Source: Bryobacterales bacterium
GTDB lineage: Bacteria; Acidobacteriota; Terriglobia; Bryobacterales; Bryobacteraceae
Assembly: GCA_003164075.1 (NCBI GenBank)
Contig: PLRZ01000691.1
Coordinates: 1 to 9,675 of the forward strand
Direction of reading: 5' to 3'
Length of the DNA: 9,675 nt
Positions 6,291 to 9,675 of the stretch are shown in pieces; the stretch's first letter is position 1, and each line of letters begins with the position of its first letter. The translations under genes were made by a program, and so were the position numbers. The notes under the pieces were generated by a model, which made no database searches, was not told where the DNA came from, and worked only from the letters and a program-made list of their open reading frames with translations.

Positions 6291-6983
6291 ATGGACTCGG
6301 AGCTAGCCGGATTCGTTGAACACGCCGCCAGCATTGCCGCGTCCGGTAGATGGGATGCGGTCAACGAGACCGTAAAGCAGTGGGCCGCACGCCCGAAAAG
6401 AAAAGACGAGATGTGGTACGGCGAGCTCTTCGCAGACCTCTGTTTTCGCGTGTTCCACGAATACTCCGCACTCAAAGAAGCGTATGTAGCCCTTCCTCCG
6501 AAAGAGGACTTAGCACTTCTGTCATGGCGGGCAAGGAACCTTCTCGAATTGTCGGTGTGGGCGACATTTTGTGCGACGGATCGAAACAAAGCGCGCCAGT
6601 TTTTCGAGGATCTGGGGAGGGATGCCAACAACCTTTTGAAAGCTCTTCAGGCGTGGGGCCAAGCTACCAAGCAGTCTCCGGACTGGTTTCAACGGGGGAT
6701 GGACGCACGGGACGGGTTAGAGAACGCCGCCCTTGTAAGGGGCGTTGCATCGATCGATGGGAAGTTTACAGGAGTTGCCGATGCTGCTGGCGCGATCGGC
6801 ATCGGGCACCATTTCACCCTGATGAACAAACTTCTATCAAAGTTCGCCCATCCTACCGCAATGCTGATCTTAGGGAACGCGGATACGCGAAGGATGCTGA
6901 AAGATTCGGCGTTTGCGAACGGCTGCCTGTTTTTTGTGGGCGCCTTCATTGCCCTCGAAAACATCTCCAAGAACGGATTGTAG
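6291..6983 (+). CDS. Helical protein of unknown function, possibly DUF5677-like
   Basis: This 230-residue protein has no signal peptide and no clear membrane segment; residues 211-222 (GCLFFVGAFIAL) are hydrophobic but short. It is predicted to be almost wholly helical. Distinctive motifs are MWYGELFADLCFRVF (41-55), WRARNLLELSVW (79-90), DLGRDANNLL (107-116) and NKLLSKFAHPTA (179-190). An early RNLLE helix followed much later by a Lys-Phe-Ala-His-Pro box recalls DUF5677-type proteins. That match is from memory and moderate at best. An alternative is a HEPN-like helical domain, but the usual R-x(4-6)-H nuclease motif is not evident. The ATG is preceded by a hairpin (CTGCC/GGCAG, 6254-6268) that holds the only purine-rich sequence, so the ribosome-binding site is weak. 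It appears complete and stands alone. Confidence 0.7.
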   Translation: MDSELAGFVEHAASIAASGRWDAVNETVKQWAARPKRKDEMWYGELFADLCFRVFHEYSALKEAYVALPPKEDLALLSWRARNLLELSVWATFCATDRNKARQFFEDLGRDANNLLKALQAWGQATKQSPDWFQRGMDARDGLENAALVRGVASIDGKFTGVADAAGAIGIGHHFTLMNKLLSKFAHPTAMLILGNADTRRMLKDSAFANGCLFFVGAFIALENISKNGL

Positions 6984-7089
6984 CCTCCGGTTCACGCGCC
7001 TGATCACGCTCGAGCGAAAGGCAAGTTCGAGCGCGCAACCGGGTCGCCAGTAATCGCAAGATCCGAAACATCGATCTTGAGTGGCTCCC

Positions 7090-7367
7090 TTCGGCACTCG
7101 CGAGAAATGACCCTACTTTGCTCGCCAAAAGTAACCCACCACCACAGGGGCGGTGGCGCTTTTGCCGCCGGGCAATAGGACGGCCCGGCCACCTGGGGCG
7201 CCGGTGAAGACAAACTGGTTCGGGAAGAATGAACGGGTTACGAAGAAAAAGAAGCACGGCGGCGGGGATTGCTCGTTCTTGCCCGCGGGCAAACGTGAGC
7301 AAATCCTGTTCTTCGTGTGGGTCACCTTAACTGAGCACAAGTGGGTCATTCTTGCCGAGCGCCGAGG
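7090..7367. mobile_element. Non-autonomous mobile element of about 278 bp, possibly IS21-related
   Basis: The two ends form imperfect inverted repeats of roughly 40-60 bases. The left end reads TTCGGCACTCGCGAGAAATG, the right end on the other strand CTCGGCGCTCGGCAAGAATG. Each end holds two copies of a TGACCCAC-like box spaced exactly 24 bases apart. The left boxes are at 7108 and 7132; the right boxes, inverted, are at 7317-7324 and 7341-7348. A 9-bp direct repeat, GTGGCTCCC, lies immediately outside both ends (7081-7089 and 7368-7376), as a target duplication would. The interior encodes nothing convincing, so it would need a transposase from elsewhere. Repeated boxes inside the termini are typical of IS21-type elements. 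That family link is inference. The right flank is repeat copy F, so the element probably inserted into it. Confidence 0.6.
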
Positions 7368-7408
7368 GTGGCTCCCCAGTCTGGACAGGTTTCGAACCTT
7401 TGAAACCT
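7368..7408 (+). repeat. Dispersed tRNA-end-like repeat, copy F
   Basis: This copy reads GTGGCTCCCCAGTCTGGAC then AGGTTTCGAACC and TTTGAAACCT. AGGTTTC and GAAACCT form an inverted repeat at its 3' side. Its first nine bases are also found at the left border of the neighbouring mobile element, consistent with insertion at the beginning of this copy. Confidence 0.6.
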
Positions 7409-7527
7409 AAAACGCGGTCCGCTTGGCTTCGTATTCGGGATCGCGTCCAAGCAAAGTCGCCGCTTCTTGAACATCAACGTTGAAGCAGCGGGTGTGTGCG
7501 GCCGGAACCAGTGTAGTGCGGACTCGG

Positions 7528-8430
7528 TCAACAGTTCATCGGAACGGGCATTCCATCTTTCGACCGGCCGGTCAGGACCCCGTTATGGAAAGTGAGGCTC
7601 GCTACGACACGTTGTCCCTTATAGAGATCAAAGTTCAGATGACCCCCTGGCCTGTAACCAATCGTCTCAAGAATCCAGATTTCATCCACGTCGTTTAGCA
7701 AAGGGAACGCGGCCTTTTGCCGCTCCAGTTCGTCGAGAATTTGCTCGGGAAAGAAGGTGAACTGGTCACGCTCAAGAAAGAGCAGCCGCTTCGTTGGTTT
7801 TGGGTTGGCGGTTGGGTTGGCATGATGAGTTGCCTGGGCGTCGATAAGCTTCGGAAGTTTGTTCGTCAGCGCCTTCGCGATTACCTTGTCCAGATCATTT
7901 ATGACCTGCTGTCTCCGTATCGAAAGCATCCCCGGAGACTTCTGCCGAAATGGCGGCGTGAACTCGACCGTTAGAGTGATGACGGAATCCGCCTTGCCAG
8001 CGCTACCAGGCACGGGGCAGGCATACTCATGCTGCCCCTGTCGAAGGCGGAGCCGGTTGGCCGCAATCCAAGCATGGACGGCTTCAACAATTACCTTGCG
8101 CGCAGCCGGTCTCTGACCGTCAAGCGTCCCAACCGGCACGTACACTACTATTCCATGATCGGGAACAAGGAGCGTGGCATCGTTCTCAATTCCCAAAAAC
8201 ACCTGTTTGAAGGCTGCGAAATCCCGCTTGTCGCCCATGAACGGCTCGATGAGGGTGTGCTCGATCGCCAAGGTCGTCCGGTCTGATTTTCTGGTGGCAA
8301 GCGCTTCGACCGTGCCGTCGATCAACTGGTCCAGCAGAATAATCTCCGCGTCAGCCCACGAGTCATCCTCATACGCGGACAGAAATAGCTTGACGAAGAC
8401 TTCGTCGTCTTTGCCGGGTTTTGCGGGCAT
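7528..8430 (-). CDS. Conserved-looking protein of unknown function
   Basis: I do not recognise a named family. The open frame begins at 8565, but the best start is ATG 8430 (300 residues), preceded by GAGG at 9 bases. An ATG at 8451 is the alternative. Upstream residues are of poor quality. The protein is soluble. It has an N-terminal region with FLSAYEDDSWADAEIILLDQ (16-35) and LAIEHTLIEPFMGDKRDF (54-71), a middle strand-rich part with a variable linker (about 198-214, Asn/Pro/Thr-rich), and a C-terminal block with VDEIWILETIGY (248-259). The order Asp38 ... Glu57-His-Thr59 loosely resembles a PD-(D/E)xK nuclease core without the usual lysine, so a nuclease role is only a guess. No partner gene adjoins it. 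It ends 120 bases from repeat copy F and is flanked on the other side by a tRNA fragment. Confidence 0.7.
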   Translation of the reverse strand: MPAKPGKDDEVFVKLFLSAYEDDSWADAEIILLDQLIDGTVEALATRKSDRTTLAIEHTLIEPFMGDKRDFAAFKQVFLGIENDATLLVPDHGIVVYVPVGTLDGQRPAARKVIVEAVHAWIAANRLRLRQGQHEYACPVPGSAGKADSVITLTVEFTPPFRQKSPGMLSIRRQQVINDLDKVIAKALTNKLPKLIDAQATHHANPTANPKPTKRLLFLERDQFTFFPEQILDELERQKAAFPLLNDVDEIWILETIGYRPGGHLNFDLYKGQRVVASLTFHNGVLTGRSKDGMPVPMNC

Positions 8431-8589
8431 GTTCGGTGGCCTCAGAATCATGTTCCCACGAAAACACCCCCGAGCGAAATGATCGTGGCCAATCCCGTGA
8501 ACCTGCCAAACGGCCCTTGCTCCAGATTCCCGTCGAACCGGCAAATCGAAAAAACAGAAGAGCAAAACCGTGAAGCTCTAAAACCGTAG

Positions 8590-8622
8590 TGGCTCCCCAG
8601 GTAGGACTCGAACCTACGACCC
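8590..8622 (-). pseudogene. 3' fragment of a tRNA gene, probably tRNA-Asn
   Basis: On the minus strand this reads as variable loop GGGTC, T-arm GTAGG-TTCGAGT-CCTAC, acceptor strand CTGGGGA, then G and an encoded CCA. The five T-stem pairs are perfect. The upstream half (anticodon arm, D-arm, 5' acceptor TCCCCAG) is missing: 8623 onward does not fold and runs at once into the rrf2 stop at 8640. The combination of variable loop, T-arm and acceptor end matches remembered bacterial tRNA-Asn genes best, but the anticodon is absent, so the identity is not certain. It is the kind of relic left at a tRNA attachment site. Confidence 0.7.
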
Positions 8623-8639
8623 TCCAGATAATCCTCGCC

Positions 8640-9113
8640 TTACTGAATCAGCCGCAGTCCGTTCGCGCCCGGAATAGTCCGCACCCAGGAGTTCATCTCT
8701 TCTTCGTTCTGGAGTAAGTCGCGCAGGGTCGCCTTACTCAGCACCTGGTCCACAGCCACCTGTACCGCGCGCCATAGCGACCGCACGGAGCAATCCACCG
8801 ACCGCGTACAAATCGCCGCCTGTCCGGAATGGCTGTCGCAGAAATCGCTCTCGAAGAGGCGTCCGCCGAGCGCGTCGATCACGTCGCCGATCACGATCGC
8901 TTCCGCCGGCCGCGCCAGCGTGTAGCCGCCTTCTTTTCCGCGCGCCGCCTTCACGAATCCGCCCTTGCGCAGCACCCGCAGGATCTTGGCGGCATAGGCC
9001 GGCGAAACGCCTTCCGCCGTACTGATTTCGGGAATCGTGAGACCTTGCCCCAAGGCATAGCCCAATCGGACCAGGCAACGTATGCCGTATTCTTCGTTGG
9101 CGGTCAGCTTCAT
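8640..9113 (-). CDS. Rrf2/IscR-type iron-sulfur regulator
   Basis: This 157-residue transcription regulator has the Rrf2 winged-helix layout: MKLTANEEYGIRCLVRLGYA (1-20), a helix-turn-helix at about 24-50 (TIPEISTAEGVSPAYAAKI), and the wing with GKEGGYTLARPA (59-70). Three cysteines, Cys92, Cys102 and Cys108, lie in the segment where IscR and SufR relatives bind an Fe-S cluster, so it likely senses cluster status and controls the suf genes. The spacing C-x9-C-x5-C is wider than IscR's C-x5-C-x5-C, with His95 in between. The start at ATG 9113 is chosen because it gives the family N-terminus and overlaps the sufT stop (ATGA). Longer frames upstream only shadow sufT. It is the last gene of the operon visible here. 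Confidence 0.88.
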   Translation of the reverse strand: MKLTANEEYGIRCLVRLGYALGQGLTIPEISTAEGVSPAYAAKILRVLRKGGFVKAARGKEGGYTLARPAEAIVIGDVIDALGGRLFESDFCDSHSGQAAICTRSVDCSVRSLWRAVQVAVDQVLSKATLRDLLQNEEEMNSWVRTIPGANGLRLIQ

Positions 9114-9445
9114 CTTCTTTGCAGCCTCGCGATTGGAATAATGTCTTCGATTCCCAGCGCCAGTTTGGCGGCTTCCGACATGCGGGCCTTGGTCCACGGC
9201 GGGTCGAAGACCAGTTCCAGCTTCACGCCGGTCACGCCGGGCACCGCGCGCACCGCCCGCTCCACATCGCCCGGCAGCGTCCCGGCAACAGGACAATTGG
9301 GCGCCGTGAGGGTCATGCGCAAAGAGACCTGCCCTTCGGGATCCACGGAACAATCGTAGATCAGCCCGAGCTCGTAGATATTGACGGGCATCTCCGGGTC
9401 GTAAACCTTGCGCAACGCTGCCGTCACCTGGTCTTTCAGAGTCAT
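9110..9445 (-). CDS. sufT: SufT-type iron-sulfur maturation protein (MIP18/DUF59 domain)
   Basis: This 111-residue protein carries the hallmark residues of the family: DPEMPVNIYELGLIYD (16-31), then LTAPNCPVAG (46-55) with the conserved Cys51, and the FDPPWTKARMSEAAKLALG end (80-98). SufT helps deliver or mature Fe-S clusters on client proteins in the SUF pathway. The start at ATG 9445 overlaps the stop of the preceding sufU-like gene by 4 bases (ATGA), and its own stop overlaps the rrf2 start in the same way, so all three are translationally coupled. Length and motifs are complete. It acts in the cytoplasm. Confidence 0.9.
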   Translation of the reverse strand: MTLKDQVTAALRKVYDPEMPVNIYELGLIYDCSVDPEGQVSLRMTLTAPNCPVAGTLPGDVERAVRAVPGVTGVKLELVFDPPWTKARMSEAAKLALGIEDIIPIARLQRR

Positions 9446-9675
9446 TCGGTTTCGGTGGATACCGGCTCCGCGGCGCCATTGAGCGCCGATTTCAGAGTGT
9501 GCCAAGCCAGCGTAGCGCACTTCACGCGCGCGGGATAATCGCGCACACCGCAGAAGACCACCAGCTTGCCGAGGTCTTTCGTAACGGGCGTGTCGGTGGT
9601 CAGCAGGTCGTGGAACTTATCGAGTAGCTTGAGAGCTTCGTCGCGCGTCTTGCCCTTCAGGCTTTCCGTCATCAG
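9442..9675 (-). CDS. sufU: SufU/NifU-like Fe-S scaffold or sulfur-transfer protein, C-terminal part
   Basis: Only the last 77 residues are in the window; the reading frame runs open through the right edge at 9675, so the Met at 9672 is internal. The visible sequence reads LMTESLKGKTRDEALKLLDK, then LGKLVVFCGVRDYPARVKC, then ATLAWHTLKSAL. This matches the second half of SufU/NifU-N proteins, including the third metal-binding cysteine in KCATLAW. In SUF systems SufU binds zinc and takes sulfur from SufS, or acts as a scaffold. It heads the sufU-sufT-rrf2 group seen here. The earlier genes (sufS, sufB, sufC, sufD) would be expected beyond the right edge. Confidence 0.87.
   Translation of the reverse strand: MMTESLKGKTRDEALKLLDKFHDLLTTDTPVTKDLGKLVVFCGVRDYPARVKCATLAWHTLKSALNGAAEPVSTETE

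Noticed and set aside
7126..7164. CAAAAG/CTTTTG and CCACC/GGTGG nested inverted repeat as a terminator for the gene at 6291
   Set aside because: The T run is inside the stem and the site is about 150 bases from the stop. It is better explained as part of the left end of the mobile element.
7407..7530. Minus-strand peptide ending LLGRDPEYEAKRTAF as a possible gene relic
   Set aside because: The frame is about 40 codons, with mixed third positions and no recognised family; it cannot be told from chance.
8482..8509. TTGGCA...CACGAT as a promoter for the gene ending at 7528
   Set aside because: The -10 matches consensus at only about half its positions with 16-base spacing; too weak to call.
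9114..9479. Rrf2 protein with a long N-terminal extension from 9479
   Set aside because: The extra residues are sufT read in another frame. The ATG at 9113 gives the standard Rrf2 N-terminus and the ATGA overlap.
1..9675. CRISPR array
   Set aside because: The repeats found are scattered over kilobases, diverged, and not separated by uniform spacers; no cas-like gene is present.

Overview
The window looks like a chromosomal stretch from a GC-rich soil bacterium. An acidobacterium of the Solibacter/Bryobacter type is my best guess, based on the SUF gene set, the Tat-exported six-hairpin glycosidase, the ECF sigma relic and the many decayed repeats. This is inference from gene style and was not tested by a search. 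The conserved part is the right edge. Most of the rest is accessory DNA: toxin-antitoxin loci, unrecognised single genes, gene relics and a dispersed repeat family.

Layout, left to right. At 153-778 (minus) is an intact VapBC-type pair with a palindrome just upstream of the antitoxin. From 779 to 1870 there is no intact gene: two repeat copies, a frameshifted fragment of an ECF sigma factor (1044-1264) and about 600 bases without recognisable content. At 1872-2828 (plus) is an unrecognised protein with four predicted membrane segments. At 2920-3081 (minus) is a short 3' gene relic. At 3090-5255 (plus) is a 721-residue Tat-exported glycosidase-like protein. At 5423-6011 (plus) is a second antitoxin-PIN toxin pair whose toxin is broken by two frameshifts. 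At 6291-6983 (plus) is a helical protein of unknown function. At 7090-7367 is a probable non-autonomous mobile element of about 278 bp, with inverted ends and a 9-bp direct repeat at its borders. At 7528-8430 (minus) is another unknown protein. At 8590-8622 (minus) is the 3' end of a tRNA, probably Asn. From 8640 to the right edge (minus) a tightly coupled operon reads sufU (partial) - sufT - rrf2, each junction being an ATGA overlap.

How the genes relate. The only clear pathway is iron-sulfur cluster assembly: SufU (scaffold or sulfur transfer), SufT (maturation) and an Rrf2/IscR-type regulator with three candidate cluster cysteines, placed last in the operon. The other genes look independent of one another.

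No complete new multi-gene system is visible. The best leads are the small element at 7090-7367, the repeat family whose unit resembles a tRNA 3' end and into one copy of which that element appears to have inserted, and the two or three orphan genes of unknown function.
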